Below, piece by piece: positions 22,528 to 34,845 of a DNA stretch of 64,000 nt; positions within the stretch are counted from its first letter, which is position 1, and every line of letters starts with the position of its first letter. Origin of the DNA: Camellia lanceoleosa (taxonomy: Eukaryota > Streptophyta > Magnoliopsida > Ericales > Theaceae); assembly GCA_025200525.1 (NCBI GenBank), contig CM045760.1, forward strand, positions 46,147,932 through 46,211,931, read 5' to 3'. A program made the position numbers and the translations under genes. The notes beneath the pieces were generated by a model. That model was given only the letters and a program-made list of their open reading frames with translations, was not told the DNA's origin and did no database searches.

Positions 22528-23907
22528 TCAAGTGTCGATAGACTTTGCAGGACCTGGTGCAGCAATGACCCCATTGTCAAACAGATCTTGTACATCATGG
22601 CGCAAACGAAAGCAACTGTCGATGTCATGACCGGTTTGTTGATGGTAGGCACAGTATTTAGTCTGGTCATGCTTTGCAGGGATAGGATCAGGTAGGGGCC
22701 GTTGTTCCAACGGTTTCAAATGTCCTTTCCAGAGTAAAACCTTTAGAGCCTTTGACAAAGGCATATGAAGTAAGGTGAAAACCCTCTTGACTCGAGGTGG
22801 ATATTTGGCCGTCTGTGAGCTACTTCCAGACACACCGGTGAATGGGGTAGCTGTTTTTGATGCGGTGGTGGTGACCATGCCCACTTCAAAAGATCTCACA
22901 GCTGTATCACCATTGGTGGTCGCATTCTAACTGCGGGAAAACGCCCTCCTGGACTGTTCCTTCTCCTGGTCAATGAGGCCCTGCTTCATAGCGTCCTCAA
23001 TCTGTACTCCCATCTCATGTAAGTCTGAAAAGGTGGGGAAGGGGAGAACAATCATTTTCTGCATAAGCTTGGGTTGGAGATTGCGCACAATCATCCGAAT
23101 CTGATCTTTGTCAGTGGGCCTAGTGGTCATCATTGAGGCCTTGGCTCTCCACCGAGTTACGAAGTCAGAAAAACTCTCTTTAGGCTCCTGCCTAGTTGTC
23201 TCGAGATCACGGGTTGTGACCTCGATCTGTGTATTATAGGAGTATTGAGCGACAAAAGCCTCGGCCATCTCATCCCAATTCCTCTTAATATCGTCTTCCA
23301 ATTTTGCATACCAGATGGCCGCTACACCCGACAGGGTCCGGCCGAATAAAGAAAGCTTCTGTGGTCTGGTGAGGCCCATCGGCCGTAGTATATCTGAGAA
23401 CAACCGTAAGTGCACCATGGGATCCCCTGACCCGTCAAAGCGGTCAATATGTGGCATTTTAAAGCGGTCTGGCAGCGTCATGGCCACATTGGTATACCCA
23501 TCCTCAATGTCCGGGATGGACTTGATGCCCTGTGATTTCTTGAACAGCTTTTCAAGCTTGCTCACCTTCAATGCTATGGGGTCCACCTCGGACTCAAAGG
23601 GAGAATCCGGCAGGTTGGTGGGTGCTTTAGATAACTGCGGTAGGATCGGGGGCGGAGGTGGCCCTGTCGGAATGTCCGTACCCTCCTGGACATTTAGTGT
23701 TTCCCCGGGTGTCTGAACCCCTAGTGGGGGAGGAGCTTGATGTGAGGCTGATGCTCCAGCTTGCTGCTGTAGCCGGGTAATTAGCTCCGCTTGCTGGGTC
23801 ATAATTGTAGCCTGCTGTTTGGAGAATTCCGCTTGGCGGGCAGCGTTCTCCTGCATGAGCTTCATACTTTCTTGAAGCTGACGCATCATTTCTTCCATCC
23901 CTGCCAT
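22528..23907 (-). pseudogene. gag: gag of element B, one in-frame amber codon
   Basis: Start chosen at 23907 (MAGMEEMMRQLQ); an upstream in-frame ATG at 24099 gives a less gag-like N-terminus. The first ~40 residues are Gln/Met-rich and probably coiled coil. A Pro-rich linker follows, then the Ty3/gypsy gag core starting FDGSGDPMVHLRLFSDIL with W-Y-A-K-L and 'SFSDFVTRWRAKASMM'. TAG at 22927-22929 interrupts the frame. The same frame continues through RVFTLLHMPLSKAL to the knuckle CAYHQQTGHDIDSC and a stop at 22528. About 460 codons, normal for the family. The amber separates capsid from nucleocapsid, so it is either a disabling point mutation or a readthrough site; I favour mutation. Confidence 0.85.
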
Positions 23908-24783
23908 ACTGCCCTGATCTAGCTGAATAATAGGTGTAACTCCCTGAGGTATCTCAACCCAACTGCACACAGGTGAGATGGATAATGACTGCTGATCCGA
24001 AGAATATTGAACCGATGATCTGTGCTTGACTGGCCTTTTTACCATACCTCTGGTGAAGGAACACTGATTTTCCCTTAAACTGAATTTCCAACCTGACAAA
24101 GTCTATCAACACGGATCCAATGTACCTGGGGGATATTGGAGCCTTCTAAAGCTATGGTTCTCAGACTACCTAGCAAAAGAGAAAACATGCAGCATCTTAG
24201 CCCAATTTCACCTAAACAGATACGAGCATAGTTGAATAAGTGTGCTCTCTACTGAATTCTGCCCAAAATTCTGTCGGTAAACTGATATCCTCAAGTAAAA
24301 CTGATTCTTCCAAATACTGATGCCCGTAGGCCTGATACCCAGACTTGCAAACTAACACATACAACCTATAGAGACACACTCTGACAGCACGTATCAAGCA
24401 AGTAAGAGCCAAAACACCCCTATGGAGGGGTAGGGTTTCCCTATCCTATTTTGTCAGGAGCTAGGGTTTCACTACGCACGTAGCGGTTTCAAACAACCTA
24501 TATCGGGTAAGCAACCTGTCCTAGTTTGGAATGGTCACTATGGATTCCGAATATGCACTAGGTCGAATGGTCAAAAGGGTGCCCCAGTAAAACCAGGGTT
24601 TGTGTTCCCATACTGGCAGAGCGCGTAACCGGTAAGCCTTATGGCACGCAGCCTCTGGCAAACCGCTCAGGAATAGCATATGGCAAACACGGTGTCCTAG
24701 GCGCACCAATGCACATGCAATGCAAAGAAACACATAAATGTAGTCAAAACCAGATATCATGAGTTCGAGTCAAGTTCTCTAAA
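23908..24783 (-). mobile_element. 5' leader of element B
   Basis: Untranslated stretch between the primer-binding site and gag. 24360-24750 is homologous to the leader of element A. No gene. Confidence 0.6.
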
Positions 24784-24801
24784 TCCCAAGCAGAGTCGCC
24801 A
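24784..24801 (-). other. Primer-binding site of element B
   Basis: The minus strand reads TGGCGACTCTGCTTGGGA, five bases after the LTR end. Position and composition are right for a tRNA 3'-end complement, probably tRNA-Arg by analogy with Ogre. Confidence 0.7.
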
Positions 24802-27559
24802 GAAACTGTAGACGTCCCCGAATGCCCCGGGAGGGATGAGTCCCCCGTTCTGTTCATTTTGGGCTCACTACAGTTCAGGACTCAAATTGTCACGGTTCGT
24901 AATCTGAACCAAAGAGTCCAAATCCAGAAAATCGTTTTGAGAAAACAGATTTTTTGAAAGAAGTGCCAAACATGGATTGCTTTGCCAGATGCAGAGTTGC
25001 CACCTAAATATTTTATTTCTGGAAAATTTAGGAAACCCTGACTCGTGCCTAAGGCCACGTGTCCGTCATCACCAAAGTTGCCTCGGCTCGGGAACTTGGG
25101 TATGATTGGGGAAGGTCACTTCGTGAGCACCCCTGCTTGCCCGATCAAAGATCGGCCTCTACTAACCATAATATCTAGTATTGAAAACATTATGCATTCT
25201 TATTCCGGTTATTAGCCTAGATTTACTATGTGATGCGCACAGCATACAAGTATAGACTGGATCGCCTGAATTGGAACAAAACGTTTCATGTTTGTTTTTT
25301 TAAAAGATGGTTTGTTACTCGCAAGTAGGCTTAAAATGAAGATTTTGCCACCCTCAGGTGGGCTTAGGAAAGACGGTTTTGCCACTATCTAGTGGGCATA
25401 AAACTTACAGTCAATGCATTGTTCCAATCCAAATAACCCAACCTTCACCCACAGGTATTCAGGCAGTTATATCACATAAGCAAATAGCCTCATGGTAAGC
25501 ATGCTATCATGACAGTCACTCACACACATGCAAGGATGCTAAAGCATAAAAACTTACCGAGTACTCCAAGCCAAAACAGAAGCTAATTAGAAATCATGCA
25601 TGATCCTAACTATACAGAAATGCCTAATGCAACACACGCAATAATGCAACTAAGATAGGCTGGGCTATTCTAAACATGGCATATGGAATACTACAGCTAA
25701 CACGGACTCAACTTGGAATTGAAATACAATGCAGTGAGTTATGATGCGCCGAGCCCGGTGCATGCAAAATAGATGAATGAATGCAAACATGCTATCATAC
25801 TGTATGCTAATTGAAACATGCCCTAATCTAACCATCATAAGCTGGTAAATAAAAGGGAGAGAAAGACGTGGGGTTGGAAGACATACATCACACGCACGCA
25901 CACTTATTACAACATTGCCCTCGCTCGGAGGGTTCAAATAATAATATACAGTCCCAAATAAATAATACAGTCCCAATAAGTACAAAATCCTAATTAATTA
26001 ACAAATTAATCTAGGAAAGCAATAAATGGCACGCAAATCCACGGACCGCCTTGGCTCTGTTCCAAATGATAAATGATGCATGCTCGGGTTGCTTGGTGCG
26101 GAAATCCATTGCGACGGCCCAATTAGCCTCTGTTTACAATTGAACCCGAAATGTTGCGCGAATCCCCAAAAGATTGATGGTTTGATTTGCTGCAACAGAG
26201 AGCAGAAAAGGGGCATGGCAATGTATTTTCACATATGTATGTTGACTACTCTTCAGGGAGTGTAGTCCACGATCCTCGTGCCACCAATCAAGCATCTTGA
26301 TGCATGATGGCCGAGGAGTCGAATTGCACGACTCAATATGGAATGAATGCACATGAAGACATAACAAGGCCTAGGCTCCATCATGGATAATCCGGAGTGT
26401 CGGCGACAGGGAATTGAGACACGTTCCGTCACTCGAAGTACGAAACGTCCCTCGTTTCCCGTGCTCGGGCTAACTCTTATCCCAAGCACAATGCAATATG
26501 CATGACATGCATGAATGCAATCCTAACATGCAACCTAGCATACGCAATGCTATGTAATGGCATACACAATGCACGATGTAACATGGCATACATGATGCTC
26601 TAACATGCAACCTAGCATACGCAATGCTATGAAATGAAATGGCATACGCAATGCATGATGGACTTACACCAACATGAGTGGACCTCAACCACACTCATAT
26701 CAGCGGCCATAAGATGAAAATGAGACACTCGAGATACGTGCACACATGCACGCAAATCAAGGACCGAACCTAAGGCACGAAATGCCACTCTAACAAGGCA
26801 TGGCAAGGGATGCAATATGGCATACAGGCATGTGAATTTCAGCACAGAAATGTGATGCAAAATGATCCCGAAACATGGAAACATGGCACCCGATGCATGG
26901 AATGGTCCCGAAACACAAAACTAGGCACATGTGTTGACCTATAGCTATACAAAGCATGCATTATTTGACCATAAAGTATAAAGACATAACCAAGGCAGTC
27001 CCAAAACATGAACATTTCTAGTTCAAAGAATGGCCAAAAGATGCTAGCAAGATGGCCTAACATAGCATGCAAGTTTGACTAACAAACATGGGTTACATGG
27101 CAAGTACATGAAGCAAGTGAGAACTCATCAAACCAGCAAAAATCAATGAACAAAACATGCCAAAATATGCCCAAATAAACATGGAAAGGCAGCCATCACA
27201 TGCACAAATGAGGGGCTCCTTTGGAGGGCATACAAAGGGTTTATTAAGCACATGCATCAAGGACACTTAGCATGGCACAAACAACTCTGGAAATCACATA
27301 TGATAGCTCCAAACTCACCAAATTAACCCCGAAATGTGACTAAGAAGCATGCAAAGAGGGGTCCCTTTGGAAGGCCAAAATGACCATCAAGCAAGTCAAG
27401 GTGAGAGGGGGGTCATCCCCCTCTGATTTGGGGGCTCAAAACAGTGTGTTAGCCACCAAAAATCCACTGGATTTCAGTGGCTAGATGGCCAAACAAAGCA
27501 TGCAACAAGAGCCTAGGTGTAGGGCTCAAAATAAGAGACAATCAAGCATACAAGGGGGC

Positions 27560-28140
27560 ATATGATCTCGAAAAAAAATGGGACCTAAAAAAACTTGAAG
27601 ATGAGATTAAAACAAGACATTTTTCAGTTTATGACAACTCTAAAAAATGAACATAAGTAGGGCTAATCTATCATGCAAAAATGGCCCTAAAAGAGAGATT
27701 GGAGACAAGGGACAGTAATTGGCCCCAAATAGCAAAGAGCCCCTCAAAAAAGTTGAAGAGGGGCTCAAAATAAATCAGTTTACAGTTTATGGAAAGTCTA
27801 AAAAATAAGCACAAGTAGGGCTAAACTATCGTGCAAAAATGGGCCTACAAAGAGAGATCGGAGACAAGTGGTAGTAAATAGCCTCAAACAGAGGAGATCC
27901 CTTCAACAAAGTTGAAGAGGGGCTGAAAAAAAGACATTTTAAAGTTTGGCTCGGAGCCCAGAAATGCTAAAAAAAAAGGCTAATATATCATGCAAAAATA
28001 GGCCTAAAAGAGGGATAGAGAGACCAGAGATTGTAGATGGCCTCAAACAGAGAAAAACCCTTGATCAAACATGAAGATAAGCTCAAAATAAAACCATTTC
28101 CAGTTTGGGTTGGAGCCCAAAAATGTAAGAAAGTATGGCT
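27560..28140. repeat. Tandem repeat in LTR B (~190 bp, about 3 copies)
   Basis: The phrases 'gttgaagaggggctcaaaataaa', 'agtttatg', 'tcatgcaaaaatgg' and 'gagagatnggagacaag' recur in order three times with substitutions. LTR A lacks the expansion, which helps explain why LTR B is about 1 kb longer. Confidence 0.6.
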
Positions 28141-28418
28141 TATAGATGAAGCAAGAAAAGACTAGAAAAGGAAAAAAAGAGACTCACCCTTGTAGAACCA
28201 GACTTCAGCAGCTTTTGGACCAAGAAGAGAAGCTCCTAGCCTCTGAAAATCAGCCTCAAAGTGTTGGAATGGAGGATGGAGGTGTGGTGCTATGGGGTGT
28301 AGGGTAAATGGTGCAAGAAACCAAGGTTTAGGAGCTTGAATGAGAGAGAGAGGGGGTTTGTAAGTAAAGGCTCTCAACAATTTTTTGTAACCCCTCAAAA
28401 TGGGTGTGGGGGTGTTGG

Positions 28419-28426
28419 TTATATAG
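28419..28426 (-). promoter_or_regulatory. Probable LTR TATA box, element B
   Basis: Minus-strand CTATATAA with C/T-rich sequence around it, about 1.07 kb from the LTR 5' end. Equivalent motifs occur in LTRs A, D and E. Confidence 0.45.
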
Positions 28427-29493
28427 GGAGAGGAGTGGAGGAAAGGGGGGGAAAATCAAATTCAAATTTTCCTCCCAAAAGGGCAGATCCCCGGGCAGGG
28501 GTCTGGGGGAAAACAGAGGGTATAGCTGTAAGGAACCAGGAGAGAGGAACATGGCCGACCAGGTTCAGAGGATTCAGGTGGCCGGCCGGCCACCTCCCAT
28601 GACCGGCTGGCCAGGGTCAAAAGGGTCAAGTTCAATTAGTGGCCGGCCACCCCAAAAAGGTGGCCTCTCATGTGTGTACAACACAGCTATATGGAGAAAA
28701 ACTAGGAAATGTGACCCAGGAGAGAGAAAAACTAACTTTTTAGAGGGGTTCAAAAGGGTCAGGAAGAGTTGATGGCCGGCCAACCCATATTGGTGGCCTC
28801 CCAAGTGTGTACAACACAATGGTGTGGTGGAAAGTCAGAAAAAGTGGCCTGGGGATGGAAAAAGTCAGCTTTCTAGTGAAGAAAATGGGCGATCAAGAGC
28901 GATGAAGTTATAAAGCTGGTCTTCAGAACAATTGTTGGCCTCCCACCCTTCTAAAACCTTCCTAACAATGAAAATAAGGTCCATGCCAAAAATGGACCCA
29001 AACCGATGCAAAACGAAGGTTCGGGGGCCAAAACGCGCAGCCTGGGGCCCCGAAAATTGACTGTTAAGCACCGGAGGTGGCGTTTGACCATGAAGTTGGT
29101 CTCTCGAGCAACAGTGTCCCTCAAAATGGAGTAAACAAGATGTATGCCAAAAACCGGAGCAAACAGAGGTGGTTAAGCGGTCCCGAACCGAGGCACACGA
29201 CCAACGGCTCCGAAAATTGAGAACCGGGCTCCAAACGGGAAAAATGGCCTACAACCACGAAACGTAGCCTACAGACACTGAGAGATGATCTACGAGACCT
29301 CTCCCTCCCTTCGAAAAGAGAAAACGAGACCTAGTTCGCAAACCGAGGCAAGGTACAAAAGAGTCCGGAAGTCCGGAGGCAAGGCTCGTAGCCGTGACTT
29401 CGCAACTTCAGAACGAGCACAATATGCAACATCACCGAGTGCTCAGTTGGTGACGTCTGAGTCTTAAGGTCGGTCAAAAATGGGGTGTCTACA

Positions 29494-29985
29494 CATACGT
29501 GCACTTGTCAGAAGTAGACAACCTGATAAACTCTAATAACTTGGGTAGCACGGAATTTGTCCTCCACGTGGTGCTGGACCAAGACAGGCGCTTAGCTGAG
29601 CTATCTCTAGCTGTGACTGAACCTGCATAGCTCGACCTAACCCAGATTTGTTCTTTCAGTCTGAGCTAAACCTGGCTGGTCAGCCCTCGTAGGGTCTTTA
29701 CAACTCGGCCAAGCACGTTTAGCTCAGTCAAGTTACTTCCATTTGTAGTCAGGTCACATTCCACGCAGCCATGTAGCTTGGTCCAAACTTACAACTCGAC
29801 AAGGACTCGCGCCTCTCCTTTAGCTCAGCCAATCTTTATCAGTTTTGCTCGGCCAATCATGGAATATTGATCTTAGCTCAGTTTGTTTTGTTCAGTGAAA
29901 ATTCCCCTCTCAACTACCTTCTCTACTAATGATCCTCTTCTCTTTAAAATTATCCGGATCTTTCTTCACCTTCGAGAAAGAAAAT
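29494..29985. other. Flank of element B, no gene
   Basis: Ordinary sequence with repeated 'agctcggcc/tagctcagt' words at 29580-29880. No ORF of interest. The partner copy of the B target duplication is outside the window. Confidence 0.5.
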
Positions 29986-30247
29986 TAAAGCCAAGTTTGG
30001 CAAGTTGCCAAAAAGTCAAAAAGTTACTCAAAAAGTTAAAAAGTTATCACTATTCACCAAAAGTAAAAAATTACGGTTGCACAACTCTCAATCCTAATTT
30101 TCTCCTACACACTAATTTATACAATTTTTCAATACACATTTTTTCATAAAAAGTCAAAACGTTAACCCAAACATTCATATTTTTTTCTCAATTTTTAGTT
30201 CAAAAAGATAAAAAGTACACTTATTTAGGACACATCAAACAACCCCT
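29986..30247. mobile_element. Degenerate MITE related to 30318-30539
   Basis: AT-rich, with 'gttgccaaaaagtcaaaaagttact' style text as in the two clearer copies. Ends are decayed: left 'ttaaagccaagtttggc', right complement 'tttaggggttgtttga'. Boundaries are approximate. Confidence 0.45.
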
Positions 30248-30317
30248 AAATGTGAAAAGGTGAGGATGACTATGCGTTGGATTGGCTGGATGGACCTCTC
30301 TGTTTTGGAAGACATTA

Positions 30318-30539
30318 AGGCCTCTTTTGGCAAGTAGAGATTTCAGCCAAAAAGTCAATAAAAAAAATCAAAAAGCCAACAACTTATACTAAAAAGTCAA
30401 AGATTCCATTTTCTCTCTACTTTTTGTACATCTTTTTGTAAAAAATTAAAAAGTCATCCCAAACATACTAATTTTTTTACATCATATTTTATCTAAAAAA
30501 ATTAAAAAGTTATTAAAAAAGTCTGCTCCTAAACAAGAC
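30318..30539. mobile_element. Tourist-like (PIF/Harbinger-type) MITE
   Basis: The left end after TTA reads AGGCCTCTTTTGG. The right end before TTA reads CCTAAACAAGAC, whose complement GTCTTGTTTAGG matches imperfectly. The inside shares 'caaaaagtcatcccaa' and 'ttctctctactttttg' with the MITE at 56457-56686. The TTA duplication suggests PIF/Harbinger. Confidence 0.6.
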
Positions 30540-30542
30540 TTA

Positions 30543-31345
30543 AATTGATTTTGTTTATTGTTTATGGAATTTTTCATTCTACAAATGAAAATAAATATTT
30601 TAGAGAGAAATTTTATAGTTGCAGAAACTTTGGGTTACAATGTTGGTGATGTACTCGTGGGCAGCGAAAACAATGTTATTAGTCCAATTGATTTTAATCG
30701 TTAGTATTTTTTTATGATAAATGTGCACAAGAGCAGAATGTGTGATGTTTTTAGTAGTAAAATTATAAATTTGATTATTTTAGTGACTTAACATCAATTA
30801 ATTTAGTGAAAATTTTAGGCCAAAAACCTTAACAGCATTATCAATTTGACCAAATTGATGCAAAAACTAAAATTAAGAGTCAAAATTGAGATAATTGAAA
30901 CTGTAATGGCTAAAATGATGCAAACGGCAAAATGTAAGGACTGTCGATATAATTTTTCTTTTTTCTTTTTTTAATTTTAAAGAAAAACCTAATAAAATAA
31001 ATACATTATAATTTTTAAATCAACCTAATTATATATATATATATAACTTTTTTAAAAACATAAATAGTTAAAATCATTGAAACCCATAATGGACATCATA
31101 AACCCGAAAAACGCCTCCAGATTTGAAAGAATCTCCTCGCATTCATTAATTAAAGCGACCACAACTTCAAGAGTAGTATTATTCTAACCAAAAAATTAAA
31201 CTCATTTTTTAAACTCAATAATCAATCAACTAATCAGTCTCCTATATTATTTTTCTATCTTATATTTTCTTTAATTATCAATCAATTATTTCACTTATAC
31301 ATTATTAGATCTAAAAAATAGGCTTCTAAACTACCAATAGATCAT
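30543..31345. other. AT-rich intergenic stretch
   Basis: No gene. Contains an (AT)n run at 31027-31046. Positions 31190-31340 share a repeat ('aaactcaataat', 'attatcaatcaatta') with 39735-39850. Confidence 0.5.
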
Positions 31346-32163
31346 AATAGTTGGATTTAATTCTCATAAAGTCCTACTGAAAATAAGTCATAATAAAATT
31401 GTAACTAAATTTTTTTTTTTATGACCTTGGCATATGTTGCTAAAAATTAATAATTAGTGACTTTTTGTCAAGATTTTTATAAATTGTCGCTAAAATTTAG
31501 TAATTTTTTTGTGACAAAATTTTCAAACTGTCGCTGAAAGTTAAAAATTAGCGACTTTTTTTCTAACAATTTTTTTAAACTATCACTAAAATTTATAATT
31601 AATGACATTTTTGTAACAAAATTTTCAAGCTATCGCTAAATTAACAATTAATTACGTTTTTTTAATATTGCTTGATGAAAAAAGTCATTAATTCTCACAG
31701 GACCTATTGGATAATAAGTCCATCTATTAAGACTTACACGTAGCTCTCTTATATATAAAGTACCAATAAGTATTGATAATTAGATTTAATTCCATCAATC
31801 CTATTGAAAATAAATCCCAATAAAATCATCTTTAAAATAATTTTTTTAAACGATCTTTTACATATGTTGCTAAAAATTAATAATTAGTAACTTTTTGTTA
31901 TCATGATTTTTATAAATTGTTGCTAAAATTTAGAATTAGTGACGTTTTTCTATGACTAATTTGTCAAACTGTCACTGAAAGTTGAAATTAGTGACTTTTT
32001 TGTGACAATTTTTTTCAACTATCACTAAAACTTATAATTAATGACATATTCTGTGATAAAATTTTCAAACTGTCTCTAAAAATTAACAATTAGTGACTTC
32101 TTTTTTTTAATAATGTTTGATGAAAAATGCCATTAATTATCATAAAATGTATTGGACAATAAG
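31346..32163. repeat. Duplicated AT-rich repeat (two ~400-bp units)
   Basis: Unit 1 (31346-31750) and unit 2 (31776-32163, continued at 34696-34735) share their order of phrases: 'catatgttgctaaaaatta', 'gactttttg', 'attggacaataag', then 'cctacacgta'. Inside each unit a 'tgtcgctaaaatt / gtgac' motif is repeated in a way reminiscent of transposon subterminal repeats. Unit 2 is interrupted by the solo LTR, and unit 1 shows the empty site. Confidence 0.6.
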
Positions 32164-33197
32164 TGTGATATCCCTGTTCCGTAGAATGTTAATCCTTAAT
32201 TTGAGTATGATTATGTGTTTAGCATAATTTTATGTGCCATTATGTGAATATATGTGATTTTGAAATTGTATCTGTCACCGTAGGAATATCTGTTTGAATA
32301 ATCTGTTTTGGAAATTAAATTGAGGGCCTTATCGGCCACAGAACCCGAAATTGATTGCGCCATTGTGATTGGCATAATTTTTAGAGCCTACGGTGAAATT
32401 TAATTAGAAATTGATTCGGATCAAATTAATTGGATTAAAATAATGACTTAGTGCTCAAATATGTAATGTTGATGATTGTAATTAAGTAATATGGTATTTA
32501 GTGGAGCAATTTACACCAACCCCTCTCTTTTTCTTCATTTGGTCGAAATCAACTCCAAGAGAGGATAGGGAGAGCCGAATTAGAGAGGAAAGGTGTAGAA
32601 GATTGAGGTTTTGGTCTTGAGGCTTGGAGTTTTAGAAGATTACTCAAGAAATTGCTTTGGATTGAAAGGTTTGAGCCTCCAGGTAAATAGATTCATGAAT
32701 ATTAACTTATAATTTGTGAATTAAAGATAAATTGGTGACCAAGAACAAGAGTTGTTCTATGATTGATGAATTTGAAGTTAAAAATGCACATGCATGTGTA
32801 GGGTCACCATGATTTTGCATAATCAAGCATGTATTAAGTTGAATATGAAAATATGAGTGTTGAATCATACATGCAAGCGTAGTTTTGTTGAGTTTCATGG
32901 TTAGAAGCACCATTTGTACCATTTGAAATAGAAATGGAGTCAAGAATTGACATGCATGCATGATTGATGAGGATATGAAGCTTAAATGCATGAATTTAAT
33001 GTATTGGAGGTAAGTTTGGTATAATTTGGGTTTGCATGTGATTGATTCATGGGAATTGAGCTTCAATATGTTGTAATTTGGTGTTTATATCATGTTGGTA
33101 TATGTATATGAGTGCTATGGGCTGTGAAATGCAAGAAATATCAGTTTGAATGTGTATTTGAAGCTCAAGAATAGTTCTGGAAAACCTAGAAAGTTTG

Positions 33198-33427
33198 GTG
33201 CCCGCTCCAGCGGGGAAACTGTCGCTTGAGCGGAGAATTCGAGCTCTGCAATTTTTGAGACATAGTGCCGCTCGGCCGAAGGAAGTTTACGCTCGAGCGG
33301 GAAGCTATGTAGATAGGCAGTCCACTCGAGCGGCCGAGTTCACGCTCGAGCGGGAATTTGAGGTAACCAGCACTTTTGCAGGCTCAAGGGTCCGCTCGAG
33401 TGGGGAAGTCCACGCTCGAGCGGGGAC
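33198..33427. repeat. CTCGAGCGG repeat block in solo LTR F
   Basis: The phrase 'cgctcgagcggg' and variants occur about eight times at irregular spacing in an otherwise AT-rich LTR. CTCGAG is a short palindrome. It is a local GC island, possibly a regulatory cluster. Confidence 0.6.
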
Positions 33428-33734
33428 CTTGTTTTCTGAAATTCTGAAAATGCGTTATGTGTTCTGTTTTCCGTTCCCTTTCACTTCTAAACACTCTTGG
33501 GCATGCATTGAACATTGTGATTGAATTAAAGAGATAAGAATAAAGCCTAAAGAGGAATGTGTGAATTAAAGAACGGATTGAGCTATTTGTGACCCATATG
33601 TGTTATATGATATGTAGGGTCAAGCTCCAAGGCAAATCCACATGCCGACCACTGTGAGTAATATCTAAATTATGTTATTGTCCCATTTGCTTACTCTTAT
33701 GTAAGTTTTGTAAAGTTCATTAATTTGAATAGTG

Positions 33735-34090
33735 GACAAGTTTGATATGAAAGGCCTATGTGCCAGTTTGATATGAAAGGCCTATGTGCCAGTCTGTATG
33801 AAAGGCCTATGAGCCAGATTGATAAAATATGGGCCGGAGGTCGTTTGATATAAAATGTGGGCCGAAGGCCGATTGATATATATGTGGGCCGAAGGCTGAT
33901 TGATAAAATGTGGGCCGAAGGCCGTTTGACACAAAAGTGTATTTGGGCCTAAGAGCCGTTTTGACACAAAAGTGTATTTGGGCCTAAGAGCCGTTTGACA
34001 CGAAAGTGTGATTGGGCCAAAGGCCGTTTTGACAAGAACGAATGAGTGGGCCAGAGGCCGTTTTGACATAAATGAAAGATAAAGAGGCCA
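33735..34090. repeat. GGCCGAAGGCC tandem repeat in solo LTR F
   Basis: Units of 30-45 bp ('gtgggccgaaggccgtttgata', later 'gggcctaagagccgttttgacac') repeat about ten times. Each unit holds an inverted repeat able to form a small hairpin. LTR G near the right edge of the window has a comparable 'gagggtcac' array. Confidence 0.65.
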
Positions 34091-34747
34091 AAAGGCCAGT
34101 ATGTTTAGAACCACAGTCACTTGACTTACATTGTGTATATATATGTTAATTAGAAATATGAATTGGGCCCAAGGCCATTCGGAATATGTTGTTCTACATA
34201 TTGTTGTATCTTCTTATTTGATATTATTCACTGGGCTTTTGCTCACGCTTATTCGTGTGTTTGTAGGTGAGCTATGAGAGGTCCAGACCCAGCTCCTGTG
34301 AAGCCAGTGTGGAACAACCAAGTCTTTGAGAGTCAGCCTTTGTGTCTCACGTACGAGACCTGTCTTTGCCATTTTGTCATGTATTATATTTTGTCATGTG
34401 GGCGAGGACTTTGTGTATATCTGTATATAGTTTTGTTTGGCTGACTTAGATTTGAATGATCCCGTCTGTACATAATTTTATGTCATTGTACTTTCTTTCG
34501 TGAGTTATTAACATATGTGTGTAATGATGTGCATATAAGCACGGCTCTATGGACAAAGTTTCAAATTGCTTCCGCTTGGCCCCCATGAACTCTGTTAAAA
34601 CACGTTTGGTTTGGTTTGAGGCCGTAGGTAATCTCACGATTACTGGCCGGTTATGTCCTTAATCCACGGGGGCGGGTTCGGGTCATGACAATAAGTCTAC
34701 CTATTTAGACCTACACGTAAGTTTTAAAAACTAAGTATTTTTTTTTT

Positions 34748-34845
34748 TTGGTCTCTAAATGTATAAATTTTGTTACAAAAAATATTTAAGTTTGGTCTCT
34801 AAATGTATAAATTTTGTTACAAAAAATATTTAAGGACTAATTTCA
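34748..34845. repeat. Perfect ~50-bp tandem duplication
   Basis: 'tttggtctctaaatgtataa' through 'aaaaaatatttaag' occurs twice back to back with no visible change, so it is recent. Confidence 0.75.

Larger units (their letters stand above)
24807..29493 (-). repeat. 5' LTR of element B (Ogre/Tat-like)
   Basis: 4687 bp with inverted termini TGTAGACG...TGTCTACA. It is related to the LTRs of element A but clearly diverged, so B is older or a different lineage. It holds a tandem repeat (27560-28140), a TATA motif (28419-28426) and a GGCCGGCC-rich palindromic cluster (28575-28790). No protein is encoded. Confidence 0.88.
32164..34690 (+). repeat. Solo LTR F, probably chromovirus (Tekay/Del-like)
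   Basis: Starts TGTGATATCC, ends GGGTCATGACA, flanked by the 5-bp duplication ATAAG (32159-32163 and 34691-34695). Such ends are typical of large Tekay/Del LTRs. Length 2527 bp. No internal region follows, so it is a solo LTR left by recombination. It contains two tandem-repeat blocks. ORFs at 33195 and 33782 arise from the repeats. Confidence 0.85.
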
